From Collimonas silvisoli (GTDB lineage: Bacteria > Pseudomonadota > Gammaproteobacteria > Burkholderiales > Burkholderiaceae_D), in contig NZ_JAGQEG010000003.1 in the NCBI RefSeq assembly GCF_018305005.1, positions 1 to 64,000 on the forward strand: a stretch of 64,000 nucleotides of DNA, written 5' to 3'. Shown one piece after another: positions 40,012 to 48,593 of the stretch. The notes beneath the pieces were generated by a model, which was not told where the DNA came from, searched no databases, and saw nothing but the letters and a program-made list of their open reading frames with translations. The first letter of the stretch is position 1. Each line of letters starts with the position of its first letter. A program made the position numbers and the translations under genes.

Positions 40012-41494
40012 TGTGGCAGACTCGGTGGCAAATTCGGTGGCAAACTCGGTGACGAAATCGATGTCAATTACGGCGTCTTTACCCAAGCGCCTGAGCGGCG
40101 CCCTGCTGCTGGCAGGGGTTCTGTCGGCTTGCAGCATGGCGCCGACCTATGTACGGCCGGAAGCGCCGGTGGCCGGCAGCTACCCGGCTGCCGCCGATGG
40201 CCAGGCGCAACTGGATGCGGTAGCGCTCGGCTGGCGCCAGTTTTTCCCGGATCAACGGTTGCAGGCGCTGATTACCTCGGCGCTTGAGAACAACCGCGAT
40301 CTACGCACCGCTGCCTTGAATATCGAGCAAGCGCGCGCGCAATACGACATCACCGCATCCGATGCCTTGCCACATTTCAATGGCAATTTCAGCCGCACTC
40401 GCGGCCGTACCGCTGCCGATCAGTTGGTGCCGGGTCAGCCCGCAGTCGGCACGTCCTACCAGGTCGGTTTGAACATGACATCGTTCGAACTCGATTTCTT
40501 CGGCCGCATCCGTAGCCTGAAAGATGCTGCGCTAGCTAGTTACCTGGCGACCGAAGAAGCACGCCAGTCGGCGCAAATCAGCCTGGTTTCGCAGGTTGCG
40601 CAAGCCTACCTGACCGAGCAGTCGTTCGCCGAGCAGCAAAGACTGGCGCAGCAAACCCTTGATAGCCGGCTGGACGACTACAAGCTGGACAAGATGCGCT
40701 TTGATGTTGGCGCATCGTCGGAACTCGATCTGCGCAATTCCGAAACGCTGGTGCAATCGGCCCGCGTATCGCTGGCGACGCTGGTACGCCAGCGCGGCCA
40801 GGCGACTAACGCCTTGACGCTGCTGGTCGGCAAGCCATTGGGCGACCTGCCGGCGCCGCAATCGCTGTCGGATGAGCAAATCGTCACTGATATCCCGGCC
40901 GGCCTGCCTTCCGATCTGCTGACACGCCGTCCCGATATCCGTGAAGCGGAACAGCAACTGCGTTCTGCCAACGCCAACATCGGTGCGGCCCGCGCTGCCT
41001 TCTTCCCTACCATATCGCTGACGGCGGGGATCGGCAATGCCAGCACATCGCTGGGCAGTTTGTTCTCGGCAGGCAGCCGCACCTGGTCGTTTGTGCCGCA
41101 ATTGACCTTGCCGATTTTTGAGGGCGGCCGCAACCGCGCCAATCTGTCGTTGAGCGAAATCCGTAAGAATCTGGCGATTGCCAGCTACGAAAAAACCATA
41201 CAGAGCGCATTCAGGGAAGTTGCCGATGCGCTGGTTGCCCGCGGCACGCTGGAAGAGGAGCTGTCAGCGCAGGATGCATTCGTCAAAGCGCAGGAACAAC
41301 GGGTGAAATTGACCGATCTGCGTTACAAGAACGGTATCGCCAGCTCGACTGATCGCCTGAACGCGCAACGTGATCTGTTCTCGGCCCAACAGGCTCTGAT
41401 CCAGACGCGGCAACTGCGCCTGAACAATGCGATCGATCTGTATCGTTCGCTGGGTGGCGGTTTGAATGAAAATACCGTGGCTACGAAATCGTAA
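40004..41494 (+). CDS. oprM: Outer-membrane efflux lipoprotein, OprM/NodT type
   Basis: 496 residues if begun at the ATG at 40004, which overlaps acrB by eight bases. An ATG at 40061 (MSITASLPKRL) would give a more usual signal peptide; lipobox LSACS follows in both cases. The extra 19 residues read VADSVANSVANSVTKS and come from a 12-base tandem repeat. Main body: NodT family motifs (YVRPEAPV, LENNRDLRTAALNIEQARAQ, FELDFFGRIRSLKDAALA, LLTRRPDIREAEQQLRSANA, LPIFEGGRNRANL). Forms the tripartite pump's outer-membrane duct. Confidence 0.94.
   Translation: MFNVADSVANSVANSVTKSMSITASLPKRLSGALLLAGVLSACSMAPTYVRPEAPVAGSYPAAADGQAQLDAVALGWRQFFPDQRLQALITSALENNRDLRTAALNIEQARAQYDITASDALPHFNGNFSRTRGRTAADQLVPGQPAVGTSYQVGLNMTSFELDFFGRIRSLKDAALASYLATEEARQSAQISLVSQVAQAYLTEQSFAEQQRLAQQTLDSRLDDYKLDKMRFDVGASSELDLRNSETLVQSARVSLATLVRQRGQATNALTLLVGKPLGDLPAPQSLSDEQIVTDIPAGLPSDLLTRRPDIREAEQQLRSANANIGAARAAFFPTISLTAGIGNASTSLGSLFSAGSRTWSFVPQLTLPIFEGGRNRANLSLSEIRKNLAIASYEKTIQSAFREVADALVARGTLEEELSAQDAFVKAQEQRVKLTDLRYKNGIASSTDRLNAQRDLFSAQQALIQTRQLRLNNAIDLYRSLGGGLNENTVATKS
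40021..40056 (+). repeat. Three 12-base tandem repeats at the start of oprM
   Basis: CTCGGTGGCAAA, TTCGGTGGCAAA and CTCGGTGACGAA in direct tandem, each coding for Ser-Val-(Ala/Thr)-(Asn/Lys). The unit is a multiple of three, so a change in copy number would keep the frame. It lies between the two possible start codons of oprM. Confidence 0.85.
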
Positions 41495-41526
41495 TTTGCG
41501 CTCCGATCGGTATTAACGCAGAGAAA

Positions 41527-41553
41527 ACGCCGCACTTGTGCGGTGTTTTTTTT
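41527..41553 (+). terminator. Terminator of the acrAB-oprM operon
   Basis: Stem CGCCGCA (41528-41534) and TGCGGTG (41539-41545, one G-U pair), loop CTTG, then eight T (41546-41553). It lies 33 bases past the oprM stop and before galE, thus closing the efflux operon. Confidence 0.88.
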
Positions 41554-41632
41554 CACTGCAACAATTTGTGCCTATGCCAATAATATAATGGGACGATCCC
41601 CCAATCGCCATATAAATTGAGATGAATTTCTT

Positions 41633-42655
41633 ATGAAAAAAACCATTATTTTAACCGGGGCCACCGGATATATAGGCTCTCATACCTGGTGTGCCTTGAT
41701 TGCGGCCGGGTATAACGTCATCGGCCTGGATAATTTTTGCAATAGCACTATCGAAGTTGTTAACCGAGTTTCTATAATTACCCAGAAAAAATTAAATTTT
41801 GTCGAAGGTGATGTGCGCGATGCAACTCTGCTTGAGAACCTTTTCTCACAGAATAAAATAGATGCGGTCATCCATTTTGCTGCGTTGAAAGCCGTTGGGG
41901 AATCGGTAAAACAACCACTTACCTATTACGATACAAATCTAAATGGTCTATTGGTTTTATGCAAAGTCATGGCGCAGCACTCGGTGAAAACCCTGGTATT
42001 CAGCTCATCTGCGACGGTTTATGGCGACCCGGAAACGGTGCCGATTAAGGAAAATGCTCCTCTACGTGCAGCCAATCCATATGGACAAACCAAGTTGATG
42101 AGTGAGCAAATTTTGCGTGATCTGGAATGTTCGGATCACGACTGGGACATAGGCTATCTGCGCTATTTCAATCCGGTTGGCGCTCATGAAAGCGGATTGA
42201 TTGGCGAAAATCCCCTGGGCGTACCCAATAATTTGATGCCCTATGTGGCACAGGTCGCTGTCGGCAAACTGGACAGATTGCGCGTATATGGCGGAGACTA
42301 CCCTACGCCAGACGGCACAGGTGTGCGCGACTATATTCACGTGATGGATTTAGCGGAGGGGCACGTCTCGGCACTGTCACATTTGCTCGGCGACGGCGCA
42401 TCATTCACCGTCAATCTTGGGGCTGGACGCGGTATCAGCGTTCTGGAGGTAATCGGCAGTTATGAAAAAGCATGTGGGCATCCAATCCCCTACGAAATCG
42501 TTGCAAGACGTCCAGGCGATGTTGCAGCTTACTATGCTGATCCGTCGTTAGCGGCGCGAATCCTCGATTGGCGTGCAACTCGGGGACTCGATATCATTTG
42601 TGCCGACTCTTGGCGTTGGCAGAATATGAATCCAAACGGCTTTTCCGATACTTGA
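41633..42655 (+). CDS. galE: UDP-glucose 4-epimerase
   Basis: 340 residues, normal length. NAD fold TGATGYIGSHTWCALIAAGY (GxxGxxG), VIHFAALKAVGESV, FSSSATVYGDPETVPIKE (catalytic Ser), NPYGQTKLMSEQILRDLE (Tyr-x3-Lys), YLRYFNPVGAHESGLIGE and GTGVRDYIHVMDLAEGHVSA. Interconverts UDP-glucose and UDP-galactose, and so supplies galactose for LPS. It is the first gene of the AT-richer envelope-sugar stretch and converges with the O-antigen ligase gene. Confidence 0.95.
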   Translation: MKKTIILTGATGYIGSHTWCALIAAGYNVIGLDNFCNSTIEVVNRVSIITQKKLNFVEGDVRDATLLENLFSQNKIDAVIHFAALKAVGESVKQPLTYYDTNLNGLLVLCKVMAQHSVKTLVFSSSATVYGDPETVPIKENAPLRAANPYGQTKLMSEQILRDLECSDHDWDIGYLRYFNPVGAHESGLIGENPLGVPNNLMPYVAQVAVGKLDRLRVYGGDYPTPDGTGVRDYIHVMDLAEGHVSALSHLLGDGASFTVNLGAGRGISVLEVIGSYEKACGHPIPYEIVARRPGDVAAYYADPSLAARILDWRATRGLDIICADSWRWQNMNPNGFSDT

Positions 42656-42731
42656 CGGCCGTTCGATTCAAGCAAAAATTCTGATCCCCAGCTGTAAAGC
42701 TTCTTGTCCAATGTCCAAAATTACTAAAAAT

Positions 42732-43947
42732 CTATGGGGACGGCAGCTCTTCCTGATGCAGAATTTTTTTACGCTTTATAATATATGTTAAGAAAAAAGC
42801 TATGCTTACAACGTAATACGGATAGATTTCCCACCACAAGAACACAACATCTACCAATCCAAGGATGATAAATCCGAGACACAGCGCAAGCCCCATCGCA
42901 GCTGTATATCGGATTTCCGAATCATTATCGCGCAGCTCTCGAGAAAAATAATATGCGGGAACAAAATACAACGCTAATATTGCCAATAGACCGAATAAAC
43001 CAAGCCTGGACATCATAAATAATATTTCGTTGTGTGAATGCGGGAACGTGGCAGAAAGTGGCGTAATAATATTCCTTTTGGATAAATCCTCTAAAGCTTT
43101 CGGAAAATTTTCCACACCGACCCCAAAGATTGGATGCTCCTTGAACAACACCCATGATCCACGCCATAATTGAAGACGGATACCTAAAGAAGTGTCTACG
43201 TTTGCGCCTACCGAATACTGACTGATATCACTTTCGGCAACCAAGACCCGTTCCTTTACAATATTTCCAAAGTAGGATACAGCGCCCAATAGAATTACAA
43301 AGAAAGTGATAGCGGATAGCTTGTAGCTGGAGCGAATATTTTTTGCCGCCAGGCCGGCGATGACAGCAAAAACCGGTATGGTAAGCCAGACACCGCGTGA
43401 TTGCGATAAATATGCCGCATACAAGCCGGCACATAGCGCCGCAATTTTGAAAAATATAACTGCTTTATTGTCAGATTTATTCCATGCAATCGATAATGTG
43501 GAGAAAACACCTAGTAACAAAGCCATCTCACCAAAGATAATAATAGGGATGAAATCCGTTCCATAACGCGTTGCTCCGCCGTTCGTCAGCGTATATATTT
43601 TGATGGCTGACAGGAAAGCTCCTATGACCAAACCCCACTGGACAAAAAATCAAGACAAACATCGCCAATCGGAATGGTGGATCGTACGTCCGCCCCCGAA
43701 AATGTCCGGACCCAAGCTGATTCGCAAATACGGCAATTAACGGGCTGCACATTGCCAAATGAAGCGGCCAGTACTCTTTTATCAACTGCCAGAATGACTT
43801 GCCGTCGGATTCTCTCCGAGACACAAGGAAAATCAGACCAAGCAATAACAATAAAGCAAAAATTACTCCGGCAGCACGGTCTACAACCAATGCTAAAATA
43901 TAAAATGCTACTAATAAGCCAGTAGCCAATAATTTCAAATAACGCAA
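42732..43947 (-). pseudogene. O-antigen ligase-family protein, split by a frameshift in a homopolymer
   Basis: Two frames together give a Wzy/WaaL-type protein. Part one from a TTG at 43947 (GGAGAAATAG upstream) gives MRYLKLLATGLLVAFYILAL up to about residue 100 (PPFRLAMFVLI). The protein then continues in another frame (FVQWGLVIGAFLSAIKI onward) to 42732. The switch is at a run of six A on the plus strand (43644-43649). Removing one base there gives about 404 residues with about ten membrane helices and the ligase loop LWRGSWVLFKEHPIFGVGVE, FPHSHNEILFMMSRLGLFGL. The family transfers O-polysaccharide from lipid carrier to lipid A core, or polymerises it. Either inactivated, phase-variable or a sequencing error. 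Confidence 0.85.
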
Positions 43948-44107
43948 CTATTTCTCCGATTCGCGGATATTTAAAGTTTGAAAATTAATACATTGCCACA
44001 CCCGTACTCGAAGCCGGGAAGCAGATCTGATCTTTTGATTTAAATATTATTTTCACAATCCATAAGCATGAACAATATTATTCATATTCCAATCGAATAA
44101 TTAAAAT

Positions 44108-45109
44108 TTATTTTAAGCGAATCTTCATGTTATAAATAAGTTTCACCCATAAATATTTTGTATGCCAATATACACCCTCGGTAACTCTATGTTGCTTGAC
44201 GAGAAATTTTGAAAACAATTTCAACTCTCTCGCAGTTTTAGGTCGATCCAATGGCATATCGGCCCAGGAAGACATTGATTGATATTCAATGAATATGGCC
44301 TTCGCTTCGTGCAAACACCAGTCATGCCAAGGTTTTACCGGCCCGGTAAAATGCATAAACACAATCGGCCCCGGCATACTCAAACGCATATCACCTTTAC
44401 TGAGAAAATCTACCAAATGGTAACGAAAATTCCATTTTTCTTCGATATATCTCGTACGGCCGTTTAACACAATATTTAATGCATCCTGATCTGCAAAAAC
44501 CAGTTCCTGCTTTGTAAGAATAGTTAATGCTTTATTCTGAGAGTCGTTCGCCACCCAGTTATCAACATTAATGTACATGACACCGGCATTGAAATATTCG
44601 CTATGTGGCAAATTTAATGCAGCAATCTGTGTCTTTGCGGTGGTTTCAATCTGATCATGGACTACCGCAGCTATACAGTTGTCTATTTCTATAGACAACA
44701 ATTCAGTAAGCCCGCCCAGACATAAGATGTCGGCATCCAGATAGAGCACTTTCCTGGTGATTCCCTGAAGTAAATTCGGAATCAGGAGCCGGACGAATGT
44801 GCCCAGCGGATGCTGTGAAAAACAAGGAAATTGGGAAAACTCAGCCAGTACACTTGTTTGGATAATGTGAATATTGATAGAGGTGTTATAGCTGCTTTCC
44901 AACCTCTCCAGTCGGCGCCGGCTGTCATCCGTAATGGAAAATGCAAACACATGAAAAACAAAAAACACACCAGGATTATTTTTCAGAACGGAGGTAATAG
45001 TGACGCCCATGCCTCTGAAATAATTTGTGTCGACACCAAACGCGACATGTACGGCATCAGAGTGGGGAGCGAGACCTGAAAGAGAATTGCGGGATGAAGT
45101 GGCACCCAA
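44108..45109 (-). CDS. Glycosyltransferase family 8 (LPS core hexosyltransferase-like)
   Basis: 333 residues if begun at the TTG at 45109 (AAGGA five bases upstream); no ATG is available before the conserved start VHVAFGVDTNYFRGMGVTIT. The donor-site motif KVLYLDADILCLGGL holds the DxD aspartates. Further conserved parts are HSEYFNAGVMYINVDNW, FADQDALNIVLNGRTRYIEE and VFMHFTGPVKPWHDW. These are WaaO/WaaJ-type alpha-glucosyl or galactosyl transferases that extend the LPS core. Base composition is AT-rich compared with waaA next to it. The exact sugar is unknown. Confidence 0.88.
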   Translation of the reverse strand: MGATSSRNSLSGLAPHSDAVHVAFGVDTNYFRGMGVTITSVLKNNPGVFFVFHVFAFSITDDSRRRLERLESSYNTSINIHIIQTSVLAEFSQFPCFSQHPLGTFVRLLIPNLLQGITRKVLYLDADILCLGGLTELLSIEIDNCIAAVVHDQIETTAKTQIAALNLPHSEYFNAGVMYINVDNWVANDSQNKALTILTKQELVFADQDALNIVLNGRTRYIEEKWNFRYHLVDFLSKGDMRLSMPGPIVFMHFTGPVKPWHDWCLHEAKAIFIEYQSMSSWADMPLDRPKTARELKLFSKFLVKQHRVTEGVYWHTKYLWVKLIYNMKIRLK

Positions 45110-45351
45110 TTGTTGTCCTTGCTAAACGATGTTGTATAGATCCTCAAAGCTCAAGGATAAATTTCCAAGCGAGAATATTTAACAAAAATACACCCTCAAA
45201 ATCAACTGCATTGCACTTTTAAAGTAGCGAAGGATAACAAATTTGAGTTCTGCATGTCGTTAAAACGTATGCTCATACTGAGTCTTTCAGCTACCGGTTA
45301 ATTGAGCTGCGCTGACTTAGTTCTTTCGGGCAACTTTGCGTCAGTTTGCTG

Positions 45352-46140
45352 TCAGGCAGTTCCCATGTGTCGCGAATACCCGTGTCGCATGCGATACCAC
45401 AACACTCCCAACCACTCATGCAAAGCATATTCGCTACGGCGCAAGCCCTCTCCCGACGGCAAGAAACTTAATAAGGTAAGCCGGTCCCGGCTAAAAAACA
45501 TGGTCGGCGCAATCACTACATCCAACCCGGTCTGCGCAAACATCATCTGCGCTCGCGGCATATGCAGAGCATCAGTCACCAATATGATTTTTTTCACCCC
45601 CGCTTGGGCCAGAATCCCGACCGAGAATTCTGCATTCTGCTCGGTATCGTCGGATGCCTCTTCCAGCCATTTTGCCGGCGTCGCAAAATCGTCGCGCAAG
45701 CTGTTTGCCATCAGTGTGGCCTCGGATATTTTCGAACCCTCAGGCATGCCGCCGGATACCAATATCGGCAGCCCGGTCTGGCGCTGTATCTTGGCGCCGT
45801 AGCGCAAACGCGCCAGAGTCCAATAGTTTGGGGTGTCGCCGTCGTTATATTCAGGCGCATTTTCCAGCCTGCCTCCGCCCAATATGACAATCGCCTGTGC
45901 GCCGTCGGCAGCAGCGGCCGCCAACGGCGGCGCACGTTGCTCCAGCGGCGTCACCAGCAACAACGCGCCGGCCTTGCTGCTTAGCACCGCCAGCAACAAC
46001 AATGACGCGAGACTGACGACCATGCCGACACGCGGATAGGCACGCCGCAGCAGCATGCCGGCGATGCACGACAAGATCAGATTGGTTGGCAGGAGCAATA
46101 GCGCGCTCACCACTTTGGTGATGATAAAAGTTGCATGCAT
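45352..46140 (-). CDS. DUF218 / ElyC-SanA-like envelope protein
   Basis: 262 residues. Two N-terminal membrane segments (about 5-65), then the DUF218 domain: AIVILGGGRLENAPEYNDGD, ARLRYGAKIQRQTGLPILVS, GGMPEGSKISEATLMANSLR, NAEFSVGILAQAGVKKIILV, TDALHMPRAQMMFAQTGLDV. The closest well-known relative is ElyC (YcbC), linked to lipid-carrier use in the envelope. It is 12 bases downstream of waaA and thus in the LPS operon. Precise biochemical function is unknown. Confidence 0.88.
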   Translation of the reverse strand: MHATFIITKVVSALLLLPTNLILSCIAGMLLRRAYPRVGMVVSLASLLLLAVLSSKAGALLLVTPLEQRAPPLAAAAADGAQAIVILGGGRLENAPEYNDGDTPNYWTLARLRYGAKIQRQTGLPILVSGGMPEGSKISEATLMANSLRDDFATPAKWLEEASDDTEQNAEFSVGILAQAGVKKIILVTDALHMPRAQMMFAQTGLDVVIAPTMFFSRDRLTLLSFLPSGEGLRRSEYALHEWLGVLWYRMRHGYSRHMGTA

Positions 46141-46152
46141 GGTTGAACGGAA

Positions 46153-47475
46153 TTAGATAAACGGCGCCAGCAAGGCCATGGTGCGCGCGGTGGCGCCGCG
46201 ATGCTGTTGCGCGAAATGGCTGGCTTGCTCACCCATCGCCTGGCGTTGTCGATCGGCCTGCAACAATTGCAGGGCTGTATCCAGCATATTGTCGACATCG
46301 CTCACCCGTTGCGCCGCACCGGCAGCAATCGCCTGCTCAGTGATGTCTGAAAAATTGAAAGTATGAGGACCGATCAATACCGGCTTGCCGACCGCAAACG
46401 CCTCGATCAGGTTTTGCCCGCCCATCGGTAGCAGGCTGCCGCCGATAAACGCCACATCGCAAGCGGCGTAATAGGCGAACATTTCCCCCATCGAATCGCC
46501 GACCAGTATCTTCACTTGAGGCTGCACTGGCTCGCCACCCAGCCGAGTACGGCGCGACGATGGCAATCCCTTTGCTGCCGCTATCTCAACCACCTCATCG
46601 AAACGTTGTGGATGGCGCGGCACGATAATGACCAACAGATTGGCATATGCCGGATCCCGGCCGCGTTTCGCCAAGGCCTCAAGAATCAGTTCTTCTTCGC
46701 CGTCACGAGTGCTGGCGCACAACAGCACCGGACGCTTGCCGATCAGCTCTCGCATCGCAGCGCCGATAGCCAATAGGGATGGAGCAGGCGTGACATCGAA
46801 TTTAACGCTGCCGGTCACCTGTACGTTGCTACCGCCGAGTTGCCGCAAACGGCCGGCGTCTGCTTCAGTCTGTGCGCCGACACAGGACATGCCGCTGGCA
46901 GCTTCGGTCATCAGGGTAGAGAAACGCTTGCCGCGACGCAGGGAACGCTCCGACAGACGCGCATTGACCAGCGCCACCGGCACGTTGTGGCGTCCGCACT
47001 GGACGATCAGGTTTGGCCACACTTCGGTTTCCATCAGGACGCACAGGCGAGGCGAGAAATGCCGCAGGAAGCGGCCGGCCATCCAGCCGGTATCGTAGGG
47101 AAGAAAACACTGCAGCACCCGCGGCGACTTGCCAAACAAGGCTAGGCCGGTGGCGCGTCCGGTGGCAGTCATATGCGTCAACAGGATGGCGTGTTCCGGA
47201 TAGGCGTCGAGCATGGCCGCGATCAAGGGCTCGGCAGCACGCGTCTCGCCGACCGAGACCGCATGCACCCACAGGAATTTCCCCGCTGCCAGCGGCGGTG
47301 CTATGGGCGGATAAAAACCAATCCGTTCCAGCACATGCTGCCGGTAACCCGGTTCTTTACTCCCACGGCGCCACAAGCGCAGCAAGACCAAGGGCATCGC
47401 CAGCCACCATACTGCGGAATACAACAGACGGATACGCCAGGCCCGCCCTGCATCAAAACCCGATGCAGCCTTCAT
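46153..47475 (-). CDS. waaA: 3-deoxy-D-manno-octulosonic acid (Kdo) transferase
   Basis: 440 residues. One N-terminal membrane anchor (LLYSAVWWLAMPLVLLRLW), then the GT30 domain: ERIGFYPPIAPP, LWVHAVSVGETRAAEPLIAA (catalytic Glu), MTATGRATGLALFG, PNLIVQCGRHNVPVALVNAR, LLCASTRDGEEELILEAL and FIGGSLLPMGGQNLIEAFAV near the C-terminus. Adds Kdo to lipid IVA at the inner membrane. The ATG overlaps the kdoO stop by four bases, so the two LPS genes are translationally coupled. Confidence 0.95.
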   Translation of the reverse strand: MKAASGFDAGRAWRIRLLYSAVWWLAMPLVLLRLWRRGSKEPGYRQHVLERIGFYPPIAPPLAAGKFLWVHAVSVGETRAAEPLIAAMLDAYPEHAILLTHMTATGRATGLALFGKSPRVLQCFLPYDTGWMAGRFLRHFSPRLCVLMETEVWPNLIVQCGRHNVPVALVNARLSERSLRRGKRFSTLMTEAASGMSCVGAQTEADAGRLRQLGGSNVQVTGSVKFDVTPAPSLLAIGAAMRELIGKRPVLLCASTRDGEEELILEALAKRGRDPAYANLLVIIVPRHPQRFDEVVEIAAAKGLPSSRRTRLGGEPVQPQVKILVGDSMGEMFAYYAACDVAFIGGSLLPMGGQNLIEAFAVGKPVLIGPHTFNFSDITEQAIAAGAAQRVSDVDNMLDTALQLLQADRQRQAMGEQASHFAQQHRGATARTMALLAPFI

Positions 47476-48353
47476 TCGGTCAGCGCACGGCCAGTCAGGC
47501 GACGCAAGATTGCCAGCGGACTGGCGCCGGGATCGTATTGCTTGGCGGCCGGCAGGTGCAAGGTTTGCTCCATCATGTACTGGCCCGACATCACCGCGTG
47601 CGGCGTCTGATCAGAAAAGCATACCCATACCGATCCTGCTGCAAATGGCTGCGTCACTTGCGGACCATCTTTCTGATAGGCCAGATCAGACTTCATGGCG
47701 TCATGCAATTGCAGCATCAGATGATCGTATTCGCTGCGTAAGGACTTGGTGACATGCAAGGCGTTCAAGGCCTGAGCCTGCCAGCGCGAATACGCTTTTA
47801 CTCTAGGCAAGAAGCGTTGCGCCACATCTTCGAACGGTTCACCGACACGCCATACGCGCGGCACGCCATCCGGATTGACGTTGGCAAATACGCGCAAGAT
47901 GCGTTCGCCGTAATTAGGCCGCGAAGGAAACGCATCGACGTGCATGCGGCGATCATCGGCGCGCCAGGATTGGGCGCGGGTTTCCACTTGCATCGGCCGA
48001 TAGCTGGTCGGCGCCATGCGCAATTCGCTGCGCGTATCGGCATAAGCAGGCAGCAAGGAATAGATCAGTTGTTGCGCTTGCTTTCGAAAGCGCCCGATCA
48101 TGTTTGCCAAAGCAGCCAGATCTGCCGCATCGCCTAGCGCGCCTTTCAATCTGCCATTAGCGTCCAGGCTGATATTGCGGCTCTTTGGATCGCGAATTGC
48201 CGGCGTCAGGAAGCGCTTTTCATCGGCGCTGAAGATAAAGCTGAGATGTGGGAAATACAGGACTTTTCCGGCTTCAAGCGCAGAAATCCACGCCGAATTC
48301 GGTGTGCCGATCTGCCAGTCGGCAATGTCAATTTCGAGAATTTGTTGTTCCAT
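47472..48353 (-). CDS. kdoO: Kdo hydroxylase (Kdo 3-hydroxylase, KdoO type)
   Basis: 293 residues from the ATG at 48353 (MEQQILEIDIADW); an earlier start at 48434 has no better support. The family is the Fe(II)/2-oxoglutarate-dependent Kdo hydroxylases known from Burkholderia and Yersinia, which convert the outer Kdo to Ko. Iron-ligand pattern HxD is in RRMHVDAFPSRPNYGERILR, and the distal His in SDQTPHAVMSGQYMMEQ. It lies upstream of waaA with a four-base overlap, fitting Kdo modification. The reaction is assigned from the family; not all metal ligands were checked. Confidence 0.87.
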   Translation of the reverse strand: MEQQILEIDIADWQIGTPNSAWISALEAGKVLYFPHLSFIFSADEKRFLTPAIRDPKSRNISLDANGRLKGALGDAADLAALANMIGRFRKQAQQLIYSLLPAYADTRSELRMAPTSYRPMQVETRAQSWRADDRRMHVDAFPSRPNYGERILRVFANVNPDGVPRVWRVGEPFEDVAQRFLPRVKAYSRWQAQALNALHVTKSLRSEYDHLMLQLHDAMKSDLAYQKDGPQVTQPFAAGSVWVCFSDQTPHAVMSGQYMMEQTLHLPAAKQYDPGASPLAILRRLTGRALTE

Positions 48354-48512
48354 GGCCGTATTATGCCGTGTTGCAATGACGGCGTGAACCACAGCATCAA
48401 TCGGTTTGAATTCAGCCTGAATTATAGTTGCCAATCAATTAATTCAAGAAACGCCCTGCCGGCACGGATTCAGAGAGCTCTGATGGCAACCGGGCCGCAA
48501 CATTTCCCTCTG

Positions 48513-48539
48513 TTGGCAGACAATAATCCATCCTATAAT
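48513..48539 (+). promoter_or_regulatory. Candidate promoter of the formate dehydrogenase operon
   Basis: TTGGCA (48513-48518), a 15-base spacer and a perfect TATAAT (48534-48539) end 54 bases before the fdnG ATG. The spacer is short, so the site is only a candidate. The 240 bases from kdoO to fdnG hold no gene and form a divergent promoter region. Confidence 0.4.
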
Positions 48540-48593
48540 AAATTGGCATGTACCGACGCGATTTGGCATTAATGCACAAAGAGAGGTCTACCC

